Shown here piece after piece: positions 29,714 through 40,168 of a stretch of DNA of 64,000 bases. The stretch's first letter is position 1. The number at the start of each line of letters is the position of its first letter. This DNA is from Massilia sp. H6 (GTDB lineage Bacteria; Pseudomonadota; Gammaproteobacteria; Burkholderiales; Burkholderiaceae_D): contig NZ_CP103371.1 in NCBI RefSeq assembly GCF_024802625.1, positions 682,001 to 746,000 on the forward strand, given 5' to 3'. The position numbers and the translations under genes were made by a program. The notes beneath the pieces were generated by a model. The model was not told where the DNA came from. It worked only from the letters and a program-made list of their open reading frames with translations, and did no database searches.

Positions 29714-30213
29714 TCGAATCCGCCGTCCTCTGGCTGCTCAAAGTGCTGGCCGCGCCGGCCGTCGGGCTCAGCTCCGTGTTCATCATCAGCTTCATTTCCG
29801 CCACCTTGCTGCCGCTCGGCTCCGAGCCGGCGGTGTTTGCCGTGATCAAGGCCAATCCCGCCATGTTCTGGCCAGCGATCCTGGTGGCCACCTGCGGCAA
29901 TACGCTGGGTGGGGCGGTCGATTATTTCGTCGGCTACCGCGCCAAGATCGCCTTTGCCAAAGACCGCCAGAGCCGCTGGTTCGGCTGGCTCAAGAAATAC
30001 GGCGCCAAGACCATGCTGCTGTCCTGGCTGCCGGGCGTGGGCGACCCGCTGTGCACGCTGGCCGGCTGGCTGCACCTGCCGTTCTGGCCAAGCGTGATGT
30101 ACATGGCGATCGGCAAATTCGCGCGCTATGTGACCATGACCGTGGCGCTACTGTATATCCCGGACGGGTTCTGGAAGAACCTGGGTGACCTGCTGGGACG
30201 CTGGATCGGCTAG
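29710..30213 (+). CDS. YqaA family membrane protein (DedA/VTT-related)
   Basis: 167 residues, with four hydrophobic segments and the family motifs ISFISATLLPLGSEP, GNTLGGAVDYFVGY and LSWLPGVGDPLCTLAGWL. Probably an inner-membrane protein related to SNARE-associated/DedA lipid transporters. Start ATG 29710 is translationally coupled to a short upstream frame. Confidence 0.85.
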   Translation: MIESAVLWLLKVLAAPAVGLSSVFIISFISATLLPLGSEPAVFAVIKANPAMFWPAILVATCGNTLGGAVDYFVGYRAKIAFAKDRQSRWFGWLKKYGAKTMLLSWLPGVGDPLCTLAGWLHLPFWPSVMYMAIGKFARYVTMTVALLYIPDGFWKNLGDLLGRWIG

Positions 30214-30279
30214 GCGCCCCGCCGAGGCAGAGAGAATTGGCGAGGATTGGGCGCGGCGTGCTGGCTATACTGGGCCCAT

Positions 30280-31043
30280 ATGAGTCGACTCCCCTTGTAC
30301 GCCAGCGCGTCCAGCGCCCCCGGCAGCTTGCTCGCCGATCGCCGCCTGCTGGGCGCTTGCGTCACGCTGCTGGTCCATGCGGCGCTGCTGATCGGCTGGC
30401 AGATGACGCGCAGCCTGCCGCCGCAGGCGGACCCGCAAGCGGCCGTGGTGCAGTGGCTGCGCTTGATACCGACGGCGCCGCGTAGCGACGCCGCGCCGGC
30501 CTTGCCTGCTGCGCCGCCGCCAGCGCAATTACGCCGCCGAGCGCCGCAGCAGCTCGTGCGCCGCAGTTCACCCAGCGTTGCGCTGGCAGCGCCAGGCGCT
30601 ACGCCGCAACCGGCGCTGCCGGCCGCAGCAGGGGCGCCAGCGCCCGCTGCCGCAGCACCCGCGCCGGGTGTCAGCGCCTTCATGGACAGCGCCGGCGCAG
30701 CGTCGGCGGCATCGACCGCGCGCTGCGCAAGGACAGCCGGGCGACCATCGTGGCGCCGCCAGACAGCCCGGTGCTGCGCATGCGCCAAGGCATGGAGCTG
30801 GCGCGCACGCTGGCGCCGCCGCGCCTATGGGAAGCGCCCAAGGTCGAAGAGTTGGTGAACAATACTGGCGACGGCGCGCGCCGCACCCGCGTCATCACCG
30901 GCAATGGCACTTACTGCCTCACCGAGCGCTCGCCCGCAACCAATGTCGAGATGATTGAAATGCACGGCAAGCAGCGTTTCTCCAGCTGCCCCAGGCACGA
31001 GACGCCGGCCACGAAACAGGTATGGCGTAGCGCGCGCGATTGA
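30280..31043 (+). pseudogene. Frameshifted TonB-like membrane protein conserved in Oxalobacteraceae-type genomes
   Basis: ATG 30280 starts a protein with one N-terminal membrane helix (LLGACVTLLVHAALLIGWQM) and a Pro/Ala-rich periplasmic stretch, like TonB energy transducers. At about 30693 the frame is lost. Coding resumes one frame over: SVGGIDRALRKD, ELARTLAPP, APKVEELVNNTGDGARRTRVITG, NGTYCLTERSPATNVEMIEMHGKQ, to the stop at 31043. A single missing C in the GCCGG at 30691-30695 would restore a continuous 254-residue protein reading FMDSARRSVGGIDRAL. Either a real mutation or an assembly error. Function unknown. Confidence 0.7.
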
Positions 31044-31180
31044 CCGCAACGGCCGGTTTCTACCGCTCGCCATTGTCGTGGGCTGCCTCGACGGCAAGCT
31101 GATATGCTGCGCCGAGCGGTCAGCTGCGGCCCGCGACCGACCCTTCCGTGAATATGCGCGCCCCCCATGAAAGAACGTGA

Positions 31181-31420
31181 ATGAGTACCACAGAAAAAAC
31201 CATGATTGCCGAGTTGGCGTTCCAGCTCGGCAAGGTGACAAGACAAGCAGTCGATAACCGGGGCGCCAAGGCTACTCCGGCCGAGCTGACCAGGATCGCG
31301 AACGATTTGCTCGAAGCGGGAGAAGAGAAAGTTGCCAGCGACGTGCTGATGCTGTTTGTGGCGGGCTTTGAAGAAGGCAGTCCTCCCGAGCGACGAATCG
31401 ACCCGGAAAGTCGCGCGTAG
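31181..31420 (+). CDS. Small hypothetical protein
   Basis: 79 residues, acidic and helix-forming ([26 protein letters not shown]). No family recognised; a weak AAGAACGTGA precedes the ATG. It might belong to an uncharacterised family of helical cytoplasmic proteins. No conserved neighbour helps. Confidence 0.45.
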   Translation: MSTTEKTMIAELAFQLGKVTRQAVDNRGAKATPAELTRIANDLLEAGEEKVASDVLMLFVAGFEEGSPPERRIDPESRA

Positions 31421-31542
31421 CGGATTTTCGACCGGCTGTGTTTATCATGGCAAGCTAAGCCATCTCGGCGTTTCGTGCTGGCAGGCCGCCTTACGCAATA
31501 TGCCTTTTCCCTCGTTCATGCAAACGAATGATGCACTACGGC

Positions 31543-31573
31543 CAGTTTATGCTGACGAAATTTGCATAAACTG
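31543..31573. promoter_or_regulatory. Perfect 10-bp inverted repeat, operator-like
   Basis: CAGTTTATGC / GCATAAACTG separated by 11 bp, in the AT-rich 274-bp gap before the FAD-linked oxidase gene. No T-run follows, so an operator or attenuator is more likely than a terminator. Confidence 0.5.
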
Positions 31574-31694
31574 CTGACTATTGGCATTTCCTTGCGCGAC
31601 CTGTGGTCATTTTCTTAGCGCCCGCCAGCGTGGTGCAGCGCAATAAGCTAGAATGAACCTCCTTCGGGCGCCCCCGAAATGCCGAGTCGAATCC

Positions 31695-34600
31695 ATGAAC
31701 GCCCCTGCACAACTCCATACCCTGCTTGCCGACAGCGCTCCCGCGCGCCTGCGCGAGATTCCGTACAACTACACCTCGTTCTCCGACCGCGAAATCGTGA
31801 TCCGGCTACTGGGTGAGTCGTCGTGGCGGCTGCTCGACGAGCTGCGCGGCGCGCGCCAGACCGGGCGCTCGGCGCGCATGCTGTACGAGGTGCTGGGCGA
31901 TATCTGGGTGGTCCGGCGCAACCCCTATCTGCAGGACGACCTGCTGGACAACCCGAAGCGCCGCCAGAAGCTGATCGACGCGCTGCACCACCGGTTGGGC
32001 GAAGTCGACAAGCGCCGCTTGAGCGTGGACGCCAGCGCCGACGGCGGGCCTGAGGCCGCGGCCAGCCGCAATGCCGCGGTCGAGCAACTGCTCGAAGCCG
32101 CGCGCGGCGCGGTGGATGCCTTTGGCCTTGAATTTCGCACCATGTACGACCTGCGCAAGCGCGCCCTGCGCGTGCTCGGCGCGTATACCGACAAGCGCAA
32201 CATCCGCTTCGACGGCATGCACCGCATCTCGCACGTCACCGATGCCACCGACTGGCGTGTCGAATATCCCTTCCTGGTGCTGGTGCCCGACAGCGAAGAA
32301 GAAATGGCCGGCCTGGTCAAGGGTTGTATCGAGCTGGGACTGACCATCATTCCGCGCGGCGGCGGCACCGGCTACACCGGCGGCGCCATTCCGCTCACGC
32401 CAATGTCGGCCGTGATCAACACCGAAAAGCTGATTGCGCTGGGCGAGGTGGAAATTACCCGGCTGCCGGGCGTGGAGCGCGAGTATGCCACCATCGCCAG
32501 CGGCGCCGGCGTGGTCACCCAGCGCGTCTCGCAGGCCGCCGAGAAGGCCGGCTTCGTGTTCGCGGTCGACCCGACCTCGGCGCACGCTTCCTGCATTGGC
32601 GGCAACATCGCCATGAATGCGGGCGGCAAGAAGGCCGTGTTGTGGGGCACCGCGCTGGACAACCTGGCTTCGTGGCGCATGGTGGACCCGAACGGCGACT
32701 GGCTCGAGGTCACCCGCATGGACCACAACCTGTCCAAGATCCACGATGCGCCGGTCGCCACCTTCGAGCTCGCATGGACCCATCCGAGCGTGCGCGGGGC
32801 AGCCAAGGGCGCCCCGTTCCGCACCGAGACACTGGTCATCGAGGGCAAGCGCTTCCGCAAGGAAGGCCTGGGCAAGGACGTGACCGATAAATTCTTGTCC
32901 GGCCTGCCAGGCATCCAGAAAGAGGGCACCGATGGCTTGATCACGTCGGCGCGCTGGATCCTGCACAAGATGCCCAAGTTTGCGCGCACCGTGGCGCTGG
33001 AATTCTTCGGCCAGGCGCGCGATGCGATTCCGTCGATCGTCGAAATCACGAGCTATCTCGAGAGCCTGCCCAGGAACGGCGACCCGGCCTTTGCCACGCT
33101 GCGCCTGGCCGGCCTGGAGCACCTGGACGAGCGCTACCTGCGTGCGGTCGGTTATGCCACCAAGTCGAAACGCGGCGTGCTGCCGAAAATGGCGCTGTTC
33201 GGCGACATCGTCGGCGACGACGAGAACGCGGTCGCCATCGCGGCGTCGGAAGTGGTGCGCATCGCTAACACCCGCGTCGGCGAAGGCTTCGTCGCGGTCA
33301 GCCCCGAGGCACGCAAGAAATTCTGGCTCGATCGTGCCCGCACCGCCGCCATTGCGCGCCATACCAATGCGTTCAAGATCAACGAAGACGTGGTGATTCC
33401 ACTGCCGCGTATGGGCGAGTACACCGACGGCATCGAGCGCATCAACATCGAGCTGTCGATCAAGAACAAGCTGCAGCTGGCCGACCAGATGCTGGCCTAT
33501 CTCTCGAGCGAGCAGCTGCCGATCGAGAAGAGCGACGATGCCGGGGGCGAATCGGTCGACCGCGCCGAAATCCTGGGCGACCGCCCGCAGCAGGCGGTGG
33601 CGCTGGTGGAAGCGGCGCGCGCGCGCTGGAGCTTCATCCTCGCCAACCTCGACCAGCCCTTGCGCGACGTGCGCGGCAGCCTGGACCAACTGGGGCTCGA
33701 TGGCCTGTCGGCCACGCTCGACGAGCGCATCGGCAGGCAGCCAGAGGTGCTGCTGTTCGATGTGGTGCAAGACCACACCATCCGCGTCTCGTGGAAGGGC
33801 GAGCTGCGTGCGCCGCTGCGCCAGATCTTCAATGGCTCGGCCTATAAATGCATCCTCGACGAAGCCAGCGCGATCCACAAGCGCGTGCTGCGCTCGCGCG
33901 TGTTCGTGGCGCTGCACATGCATGCCGGCGACGGCAACGTGCACACCAACCTGCCGGTGAACTCGGACGACTACGCGATGCTGCAAGATGCCCACAAGGC
34001 GGTCGAGCGCATCATGAAGCTGGCCCGGTCGCTCGACGGCGTGATCTCGGGCGAACACGGCATCGGCATCACCAAGCTCGAATTCCTGCACGACGAAGAA
34101 ATCCAGGAATTCCGCGACTATAAATTGCGGGTCGATCCGGAAGGGCGCTTCAACAAGGGCAAGCTGCTCAACCTCGAAGGCGCGCACGCCGACCTGCGCA
34201 ACGCCTACACGCCGTCGTTCGGCCTGATGGGCCACGAATCGCTGATCATGCAGCAAAGCGATATCGGCGAAATCGCCAACAGCATCAAGGACTGCCTGCG
34301 CTGCGGAAAGTGCAAACCCGTCTGCACCACCCACGTGCCAGAGGCGAACCTGCTGTATTCGCCGCGCGACAAGATCCTGGCCACCTCGGCCCTGATCGAA
34401 GCCTTCCTGTACGAAGAGCAGACCCGCCGCGGGGTGTCGATCAAGCACTGGGAAGAATTCGAAGACGTCGCCGACCACTGCACCGTGTGCCACAAGTGCG
34501 TGACACCGTGCCCGGTCGACATCGACTTCGGCGACGTCTCGATGAACATGCGCAACCTGCTGCGCAAGATGGACAAGCGCAGCTTCAAGCCGGCCAGCCG

Positions 34601-35705
34601 CGCCGCCATGTTCTTCCTGAACGCGACCGACCCGACCACCATCAATGCCACCCGCAAGGTGATGGTCGACTGGGGCTACAAGGCCCAGCGCATGGGCAAC
34701 CAGCTGCTGCGCGGCTTTGCCAAGCCGCAGGTCGAAGCGCCGCCTCCGACCACCGGCAAGGCGCCAGTACGCGAGCAGGTGATCCACTTTATCAACAAGA
34801 AAATGCCGGGCAACCTGCCGAAGAAGACCGCGCGCGCCTTGCTCGACATCGAAGACGACAAGGTGATCCCGATCATTCGCGACCCGCAGAAGACCACGGC
34901 CGACACCGAAGCCGTGTTCTACTTCCCGGGCTGCGGCTCCGAGCGCCTGTTCTCGCAGGTAGGCCTGGCCACCCAGGCCATGCTGTGGGAAACCGGGGTG
35001 CAGACCGTGCTGCCGCCGGGCTACCTGTGCTGCGGCTATCCGCAGCGCGGCGCCGGCCAGTACGACAAGGCCGACAAGATGATGACGGATAACCGCGTGC
35101 TGTTCCACCGCATGGCCAACACGCTGAACTATCTCGACATCAAGACGGTGCTGGTCTCGTGCGGCACCTGCTACGATCAGTTGGCAACCTACGAGTTCGA
35201 CAAGATCTTCCCGGGCTGCCGCATCATGGACATCCACGAATACCTGCTCGAAAAAGGCGTCAAGCTCGAAGGCGTCAGCGGCACCCGCTACATGTACCAC
35301 GACCCTTGTCACACGCCGATGAAGATGCAGGACTCGCTCAAGACCGTCAACGCGCTGGTGTCTACTTTTGATGACGTCAAGATCGAGAAGAACGACCGCT
35401 GCTGCGGCGAGTCGGGCACCTTCGCCGTGAGCCGTCCGGACATCGCAACCCAGGTCCGCTCGCGCAAGCAGGGCGAAATGGAGACGGGCGCCGACAAGCT
35501 GCGCGCCGACGGGTTTGACGGCAACGTGAAAATCCTGACCAGCTGCCCATCCTGCCTGCAAGGCCTGTCGCGCTACAACGCCGATTCCGGCACCACGGCC
35601 GACTACATCGTGGTGGAAATGGCCCGCCACCTGCTGGGCGAGAACTGGATGCCGGACTACGTGGCGCGTGCCAATAACGGCGGTATCGAAAGGGTACTGG
35701 TATGA
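31695..35705 (+). CDS. Large FAD/FMN-binding oxidoreductase with DUF3683, Fe-S and CCG domains
   Basis: 1336 residues. The ATG at 31695 ([19 protein letters not shown]) is preferred to an in-frame ATG 42 bp upstream. Domains in order: DUF3683 (about 10-190), FAD_binding_4 ([13 protein letters not shown] near 230, [13 protein letters not shown] near 310), FAD-oxidase C-terminal region ([24 protein letters not shown]), two [4Fe-4S] motifs beginning with Cys867 ([11 protein letters not shown]) and about Cys929 ([11 protein letters not shown]), and two CCG-type cysteine-rich domains near residues 1076 and 1203. This resembles fused GlcD and GlcF, or a D-2-hydroxyacid dehydrogenase. The substrate is not readable. 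The stop overlaps the HIT gene ATG. Confidence 0.9.
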   Translation: MNAPAQLHTLLADSAPARLREIPYNYTSFSDREIVIRLLGESSWRLLDELRGARQTGRSARMLYEVLGDIWVVRRNPYLQDDLLDNPKRRQKLIDALHHRLGEVDKRRLSVDASADGGPEAAASRNAAVEQLLEAARGAVDAFGLEFRTMYDLRKRALRVLGAYTDKRNIRFDGMHRISHVTDATDWRVEYPFLVLVPDSEEEMAGLVKGCIELGLTIIPRGGGTGYTGGAIPLTPMSAVINTEKLIALGEVEITRLPGVEREYATIASGAGVVTQRVSQAAEKAGFVFAVDPTSAHASCIGGNIAMNAGGKKAVLWGTALDNLASWRMVDPNGDWLEVTRMDHNLSKIHDAPVATFELAWTHPSVRGAAKGAPFRTETLVIEGKRFRKEGLGKDVTDKFLSGLPGIQKEGTDGLITSARWILHKMPKFARTVALEFFGQARDAIPSIVEITSYLESLPRNGDPAFATLRLAGLEHLDERYLRAVGYATKSKRGVLPKMALFGDIVGDDENAVAIAASEVVRIANTRVGEGFVAVSPEARKKFWLDRARTAAIARHTNAFKINEDVVIPLPRMGEYTDGIERINIELSIKNKLQLADQMLAYLSSEQLPIEKSDDAGGESVDRAEILGDRPQQAVALVEAARARWSFILANLDQPLRDVRGSLDQLGLDGLSATLDERIGRQPEVLLFDVVQDHTIRVSWKGELRAPLRQIFNGSAYKCILDEASAIHKRVLRSRVFVALHMHAGDGNVHTNLPVNSDDYAMLQDAHKAVERIMKLARSLDGVISGEHGIGITKLEFLHDEEIQEFRDYKLRVDPEGRFNKGKLLNLEGAHADLRNAYTPSFGLMGHESLIMQQSDIGEIANSIKDCLRCGKCKPVCTTHVPEANLLYSPRDKILATSALIEAFLYEEQTRRGVSIKHWEEFEDVADHCTVCHKCVTPCPVDIDFGDVSMNMRNLLRKMDKRSFKPASRAAMFFLNATDPTTINATRKVMVDWGYKAQRMGNQLLRGFAKPQVEAPPPTTGKAPVREQVIHFINKKMPGNLPKKTARALLDIEDDKVIPIIRDPQKTTADTEAVFYFPGCGSERLFSQVGLATQAMLWETGVQTVLPPGYLCCGYPQRGAGQYDKADKMMTDNRVLFHRMANTLNYLDIKTVLVSCGTCYDQLATYEFDKIFPGCRIMDIHEYLLEKGVKLEGVSGTRYMYHDPCHTPMKMQDSLKTVNALVSTFDDVKIEKNDRCCGESGTFAVSRPDIATQVRSRKQGEMETGADKLRADGFDGNVKILTSCPSCLQGLSRYNADSGTTADYIVVEMARHLLGENWMPDYVARANNGGIERVLV

Positions 35706-36139
35706 CCGTCGCGGTCAAGCGCGAGCCGGGATGCGAACTATGCGAGCTGGCCGCGCCAGTCGCCTGGTCCGGCCCGAAGTTCAGCGTCATCATCGTCGAC
35801 GACGCCAGCTACCCGGGTTTTTGCCGCATCATCTGGCGCGAGCACGTGCGCGAGATGAGCGACCTGGAGCAGCAAGACCGGCTGTTGCTGAACGAGGCCG
35901 TGTACCAGCTCGAGCTGGCGGTGCGCGAGGTGATGCAGCCGCTGAAGGTGAACGTCGCGAGCCTGGGCAACGTGGTGCCGCACCTGCACTGGCATGTCAT
36001 TCCACGCTACGCCGACGACGCCCACTTTCCGGCGCCGGTGTGGGCCGCGGCCGCGCGCGAGCCCGATGCATCCACCTTGGCCGCGCGCCGCGCGCTGCTG
36101 CCCGAACTCGCAAGGGCGATTGCCCGCCGCTTCCATTAA
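35702..36139 (+). CDS. HIT family protein
   Basis: 145 residues with the histidine triad [10 protein letters not shown] near residue 97. Typical nucleotide hydrolase/transferase; the specific reaction is unknown. Start overlaps the previous stop by ATGA. Followed by DUF971 after 12 bp. Confidence 0.9.
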   Translation: MTVAVKREPGCELCELAAPVAWSGPKFSVIIVDDASYPGFCRIIWREHVREMSDLEQQDRLLLNEAVYQLELAVREVMQPLKVNVASLGNVVPHLHWHVIPRYADDAHFPAPVWAAAAREPDASTLAARRALLPELARAIARRFH

Positions 36140-36151
36140 ACGAAAGCACCC

Positions 36152-36574
36152 ATGCCCATTCCTCTCGACCTGGCGGTCCGCCAGAAATCCCGCGTCCTCG
36201 ATATCAGCTTCGACGACGGCAGCAGCTTTTCCATTCCATTTGAACTGATGCGCGTGTATTCGCCCTCGGCCGAGGTCAAGGGCCATGGCCCGGGCCAGGA
36301 AGTGCTTCAGTTGGGCAAGCGCGAAGTCGGCATCACGGCCGTCGAGCCGGTCGGAAACTACGCCGTCAAGCCCGAGTTCAACGACGGCCACGCCAGCGGC
36401 ATCTTTACCTGGGATTATCTCTACAAGCTCGGCAGCGAGCAGGGCGCGCTGTGGCAGGCCTACCTGGACCGTTTGCATGCGGCCGGTTTTGCGGGCGACA
36501 GCGGCCGCGAACCGGGCACCGTCTTGCCGGGCGCCGGCTCGGCCCCGAAGTCGGGCTGCGGGCACAGCCACTAG
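36152..36574 (+). CDS. DUF971 domain protein (gamma-butyrobetaine hydroxylase-like N-terminal)
   Basis: 140 residues with LDISFDDGSSFSIPFELMRVYSPSAEV and YAVKPEFNDGHASGIFTWDYL, matching DUF971, and a tail GCGHSH. In many betaproteobacteria this gene lies directly before ubiE; here 7.7 kb separate them. Function is unestablished; some homologues are linked to Fe-S or ubiquinone functions. Confidence 0.88.
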   Translation: MPIPLDLAVRQKSRVLDISFDDGSSFSIPFELMRVYSPSAEVKGHGPGQEVLQLGKREVGITAVEPVGNYAVKPEFNDGHASGIFTWDYLYKLGSEQGALWQAYLDRLHAAGFAGDSGREPGTVLPGAGSAPKSGCGHSH

Positions 36575-36607
36575 GGCGCGCGGCCGCCGCTGCCGCTTTC
36601 CAAAAAC

Positions 36608-36636
36608 AAAGAGCACATCCAGGGATGTGCTCTTTT
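36608..36636. terminator. Bidirectional terminator between DUF971 and cspA
   Basis: Perfect 13-bp inverted repeat AAAGAGCACATCC / GGATGTGCTCTTT with a 2-nt loop, flanked by A-runs and T-runs, between convergent genes. Confidence 0.92.
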
Positions 36637-36669
36637 GTCATACATGCCCGCCAGGCGGGCAATGCAGTA

Positions 36670-36876
36670 TTACGCTTGCGGCTGGATGTTCGAAGCCTGC
36701 TTGCCTTTTGGGCCAGTGGTGACGTCGAAGGTCACGCGCTGATTCTCTGCCAGCGACTTGAAGCCGTTAGCATTGATTGCCGAGAAGTGCGCGAACAGGT
36801 CTTCACCGCCGCCGTCTGGGGTGATGAAACCGAAACCTTTTGCATCATTGAACCACTTTACGATACCAGTCGCCAT
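36670..36876 (-). CDS. cspA: Cold-shock protein, CspA family
   Basis: 68 residues from ATG 36876: [23 protein letters not shown], with RNP1 (KGFGFI) and RNP2 (DLFAHFSAI) and the usual NIQPQA end. RNA chaperone. An upstream in-frame extension is not cold-shock sequence. About 85 nt of leader precede the ATG if the promoter at 36969 is used. Confidence 0.97.
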   Translation of the reverse strand: MATGIVKWFNDAKGFGFITPDGGGEDLFAHFSAINANGFKSLAENQRVTFDVTTGPKGKQASNIQPQA

Positions 36877-36968
36877 GTTAATTCTCTCCTGAAAGTTTGT
36901 CTGTTTTGTTCGCCCTGCCAGCGAACCTTCGGACTTACAGACCATGGCGCGCTTAACATTGCAAGGTT

Positions 36969-36974
36969 GATTAT
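36969..36974 (-). promoter_or_regulatory. TATAAT -10 box upstream of cspA
   Basis: Perfect TATAAT on the minus strand in an AT-rich stretch; a start near 36961 would leave an 85-nt 5' untranslated leader, as usual for cold-shock genes. -35 is not clear. Confidence 0.5.
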
Positions 36975-37067
36975 AAAGATAATTTGTTAAAACGGAAGCA
37001 AGATCTTTGAATCGTGCGAATCGTATGCCAAATACCACGGCCATTCGGTCCCCGAATGGCCGTTGTT

Positions 37068-38507
37068 TCAGAACGAGAATGGCACCCTGACCGTCAGCGA
37101 GACATCCGGGGTGTCGCGCGTGACGCCCGCGCCCACCGCCACGTTGAGCGAGCGCTTGTCGTTGAAGCGGTACGAGTAGCCCAGCAGCAGGGTACCGAGC
37201 TGGGTGCGCACCGCACCGGGCACCGAATTGCCGTTCTGCTTCATGCGTCCAACGGTGCTGTGATCGTAGCCCAGGCTGAGCGAAGCCTTGTCGTTGAGCG
37301 CCAGGCCCATGCCGAAGTTAAAGCCGATGATGCCGCCCGGCGCCAGTTCGCCCAGGGGCTCGCGCTCGCCGTCGCGCACCAGGCGGGTGATGCCGCTTTC
37401 CTTGAAATTGTGCAAATAGCTGATGTTGCCGAAGAACACCGCTGGATCGGACGGGAACAGCCAGGTCAGGCTGCCTTGCAGGGAATGAAAGCCCGAGCCC
37501 GTCGGCAGCGACAGCGGCAGGCCGGTGCCGGTGACGTTGTCGCCGATGCAGCGCGTCTGGCAGTCGGTGACGACGTCGAACGGGCTGCGCCCGGTGGTCG
37601 ACTTGTAGCGCAGGCCGCCGATGTAATACGGCTTGTCCGGTCCACCGTTATTGAGCTGGTAGCGACCGGCGACTTCGACGTCACCGATGGCCTTGCCGCT
37701 GGTCTGGAACACCCGTTCGACGGCGGTGCCAGTGAAGATTTCGCGGCTGACGGTGGCGTCGGAGCGGTACACGTAAGGCAGCTTGACTTCGACTTCCATG
37801 CGGTTGCTCAGGCCGGTACGGGCGGTCAGGGCGCCAGTGAAGGTATTGCGCTTGACCTCGCGCACGTCCACCAGGCCGATCAGCAGCGCAGGGATCACGG
37901 TATAGCCAACCAGCGCCACGCGGTTGCTCGACGAGTAGCCGAACTGCAGGGACGGTTCAAGAATGTATTTGCCGCGCGGCGTGAGCACGCCCGGCGCTTC
38001 GAATAGCGGCGCCACTTCGGGCGGGCGGCCATCGCGGGGCGAGCGGGTGGCATTGTTTTGCGGCGCCTGCGCCTGCGCCTGGTTCGGGGCGCGCGCGGCT
38101 GGCTGGGATGCCGGCTGGCCGTTCATCGGACCGGGCGTCGAAGGCGCCGGATTGGCCGGCCGATTGGCCACGGGCACGCCAGATGCGCCGCTGTTCTGGC
38201 CGCCGGTGCCGCGCTGCTCGGACAGCAGCAGCTCGTCGACCCGGGCTGGCAATTGCGCCGAAGTTGCCAGCGCCGGCGCGGGATGCTCGCGGCGCTCTTC
38301 GATACGGTCGATCTTGGCCTGCTGGGCTTGCAACTCCAGCATCAGCTTGTTGACCAGTGCGCGCTGCGCGGCGAGTTCGGCCTTGAGTGTGGCCAGCTCC
38401 CGGTTGGGGCTGTGGTCGGCTACGGGCTCTTGCTGGGCATGCGCAAGCGGGGCCAGCAACATGGCAGCCAGCCCGGCGGCGCCGAGGCGCGCGGCGTGTG
38501 TGTGCAT
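37068..38507 (-). CDS. FapF-like outer-membrane beta-barrel with N-terminal coiled-coil
   Basis: 479 residues from ATG 38507. I choose it over ATG 38519 because GGAG (38514-38517) sits 6 nt before it and it still opens a signal peptide (ends LAPLAHAQQ). Residues 34-75 form a coiled-coil ([20 protein letters not shown]). A Gln/Pro/Asn-rich linker follows to about 155. From [20 protein letters not shown] on, alternating beta-strands make a barrel, with a paired-Cys loop (CQTRC) and terminal Phe in VRVPFSF. Coiled-coil plus barrel is the FapF plan, the secretion pore for amyloid subunits. It is last in the minus-strand cluster. Confidence 0.7.
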   Translation of the reverse strand: MHTHAARLGAAGLAAMLLAPLAHAQQEPVADHSPNRELATLKAELAAQRALVNKLMLELQAQQAKIDRIEERREHPAPALATSAQLPARVDELLLSEQRGTGGQNSGASGVPVANRPANPAPSTPGPMNGQPASQPAARAPNQAQAQAPQNNATRSPRDGRPPEVAPLFEAPGVLTPRGKYILEPSLQFGYSSSNRVALVGYTVIPALLIGLVDVREVKRNTFTGALTARTGLSNRMEVEVKLPYVYRSDATVSREIFTGTAVERVFQTSGKAIGDVEVAGRYQLNNGGPDKPYYIGGLRYKSTTGRSPFDVVTDCQTRCIGDNVTGTGLPLSLPTGSGFHSLQGSLTWLFPSDPAVFFGNISYLHNFKESGITRLVRDGEREPLGELAPGGIIGFNFGMGLALNDKASLSLGYDHSTVGRMKQNGNSVPGAVRTQLGTLLLGYSYRFNDKRSLNVAVGAGVTRDTPDVSLTVRVPFSF

Positions 38508-38544
38508 CCGTTTCTCCATCGGCTACATTAATAATTATGCAATA

Positions 38545-39054
38545 TTACAGGCTTCCGGCCGAGCGCACGACTGCATCGCGAATGGTAGAGTGAAAATTCA
38601 GATCCTTGATCAGGGCCATGCTGTTAACGGTCGAACTGATCGTGGTATGGGCGCGGATGGCCTGGTCGTTCAGGCTGTTCTGGATCAGGGTGGCGCCATT
38701 GGGCAGGCCAAGCTCGCTGGCAACGAAATTGTTGCCGCCCAGCTGGATCAGCTGGGCGCTGCCGAGCGCGGCGCGCGCCTGCAGCAGCTGGTCGGCGTTC
38801 ATGCTTGCCATATTGGCGATCGCGACATTGGTACGCGACAGCACTTCGCCGTTGACCGAGACGACCCGTTCAATCCCAAGTGACAGGTTAAGTCCGCCTG
38901 GCGTATCGAATCCGCCGCGCTGGGCATCCAGGGTGGCCGAGTCGACCGCCTTCCATGCGTCCACCGAGGCAGTGTCCTGGGCCAGGGCTGCGCTGTAGAC
39001 GCACGCCAGCAGCGTGACCAGTATGGCCCGACAAGCGTGTGGGAGCCGTTGCAT
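38545..39054 (-). CDS. Exported protein, fapE-position, shares LIQ motif
   Basis: 169 residues; signal peptide MQRLPHACRAILVTLLACVYSAALAQ. Contains GLPNGATLIQNSLNDQAIR, echoing LIQ motifs in the two neighbouring subunit-like proteins. AAGGA precedes the ATG (39063 region on the minus strand). No database family recognised. Position between the C39 peptidase and the barrel matches fapE, but the sequence does not confirm it. Likely periplasmic or secreted, possibly a minor subunit or assembly factor. Confidence 0.6.
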   Translation of the reverse strand: MQRLPHACRAILVTLLACVYSAALAQDTASVDAWKAVDSATLDAQRGGFDTPGGLNLSLGIERVVSVNGEVLSRTNVAIANMASMNADQLLQARAALGSAQLIQLGGNNFVASELGLPNGATLIQNSLNDQAIRAHTTISSTVNSMALIKDLNFHSTIRDAVVRSAGSL

Positions 39055-39065
39055 GGTGAATCCTT

Positions 39066-39746
39066 TTAGAAGTCGCCAGGGCCGAACTTCGGCAAACTCT
39101 GGCTGTACTGTTCCTGGTTGATGCCATTGCCCAGCGGTGCCCGCGGGGCGGCGCGCCAGTCATCGGCGCCATTAAAGGCTACTTGTCCGGGGTACTTGTG
39201 CACCACGAAGAGCAGCTTGTTCGCCCAGAGCTCGTGGAAACGCGCACGCGTGACCGAACGGGTGCCGCTGGACGGGTCGCCGAGCAGGATACGGCCGTCT
39301 TCGGCCCCCTTGATCACGACAAAGTGGTTGTAGCCGCGCTCGCTAATCAGGACGATCGCCGGCAGTTTCGCTTCAAGTAGCTTGTCGAGCGGTTGCTGGA
39401 AGCCGTCTCCGACGAAGCCGCGCGTTGCCAAGAAGCGCTTCATGTCGAGCATCGAAAAGCCTTGCTGGCGAATCTTGGCCTGGTCGCCGTTGGCGTACAT
39501 GCTCTCAAAGACGACCTTTTCGGTGACCGGAGAGCTGTAGTGGTGGGTCAGCAAGGTGGCCAGTGCGGCCGAGCCGCAGCTGAAATCGAATTGCTGGCGT
39601 GTGGTAGTGCGAAACTTGATTTCTTTTAAGCTAGTGACCGGAACGGTGACGCGCTGCCCAACGGCCAGATCGAGCGCCGACGCCGGGCTTCCGGCTGCCA
39701 GCAACAGGCCGCACAAGGCGGCGCTGAGGGCAACATGCTGTTTCAT
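39066..39746 (-). CDS. C39 family peptidase, FapD-like
   Basis: 226 residues with a signal peptide (ALCGLLLAAGSPASA). Papain-like C39 residues are visible: catalytic Cys in QQFDFSCGSAALATLL, His in YNHFVVIKG, Asp in LLGDPSSG. GFSMLDMKRFL and KLPAIVLI also match the FapD pattern of the Pseudomonas fap operon, which is needed for amyloid export. Unlike bacteriocin C39 exporters it has no ABC domains. It sits between the 129-residue gene and the 169-residue gene. Confidence 0.8.
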   Translation of the reverse strand: MKQHVALSAALCGLLLAAGSPASALDLAVGQRVTVPVTSLKEIKFRTTTRQQFDFSCGSAALATLLTHHYSSPVTEKVVFESMYANGDQAKIRQQGFSMLDMKRFLATRGFVGDGFQQPLDKLLEAKLPAIVLISERGYNHFVVIKGAEDGRILLGDPSSGTRSVTRARFHELWANKLLFVVHKYPGQVAFNGADDWRAAPRAPLGNGINQEQYSQSLPKFGPGDF

Positions 39747-39759
39747 GCTGTTTCCATGC

Positions 39760-40149
39760 TTATTGCAAACGCAGGTTGATGACGGTGGCGCTCTGGATCA
39801 GCACGTTCGAGCCGCTGTTCTGGATCACGACCGGCAAGCCCTGCGAATTGGCGAACGAGCCGCCGTTGATGGTATTGCTGCCGCTGACCGTGTTGATCGC
39901 GGTGTTGTTGCCGACTGTGCCACCCAGCACGGCTTCGGTATGCATGGTGTCGTCCTTGCCGGTGGTGCGGGCCAGGCGATCGGTTCCGGCGGCATCGCCC
40001 CAGGCATCGAGGCTGTCGCGTGCGTCAGGTGCGACGTTTATTTCAGACAGAAAACTGACTTTGACCGGCAACAGTTCCGGATCGGCGGCCTGGACCGCCA
40101 GCGGGAGCGTGATCAGCGCAGCCAGCAGGAGTCGGTTCACAGGTTTCAT
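39760..40149 (-). CDS. Small exported protein, candidate minor amyloid subunit
   Basis: 129 residues from ATG 40149, preceded by GGGAG at 40155-40159 on the minus strand. Signal peptide ends ALITLPLAVQAAD. The C-terminal half is rich in Asn, Gly, Ser and Thr: GGTVGNNTAINTVSG, SNTINGG and PVVIQNSGSNVLIQSATVIN. The final LIQ motif resembles the end of the large subunit. No family name is assigned. Conserved neighbours (C39 peptidase, barrel) suggest participation in the same secreted fibre. Confidence 0.6.
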   Translation of the reverse strand: MKPVNRLLLAALITLPLAVQAADPELLPVKVSFLSEINVAPDARDSLDAWGDAAGTDRLARTTGKDDTMHTEAVLGGTVGNNTAINTVSGSNTINGGSFANSQGLPVVIQNSGSNVLIQSATVINLRLQ

Positions 40150-40168
40150 GGGTTCTCCCTTGTTTGAA

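Noticed and set aside
31806..35630. A 1274-codon open frame on the minus strand opposite the FAD/Fe-S oxidase
   Set aside because: High-GC third positions on the opposite strand create long frames; the plus-strand protein has clear FAD and Fe-S motifs while the reverse has no recognisable domains.
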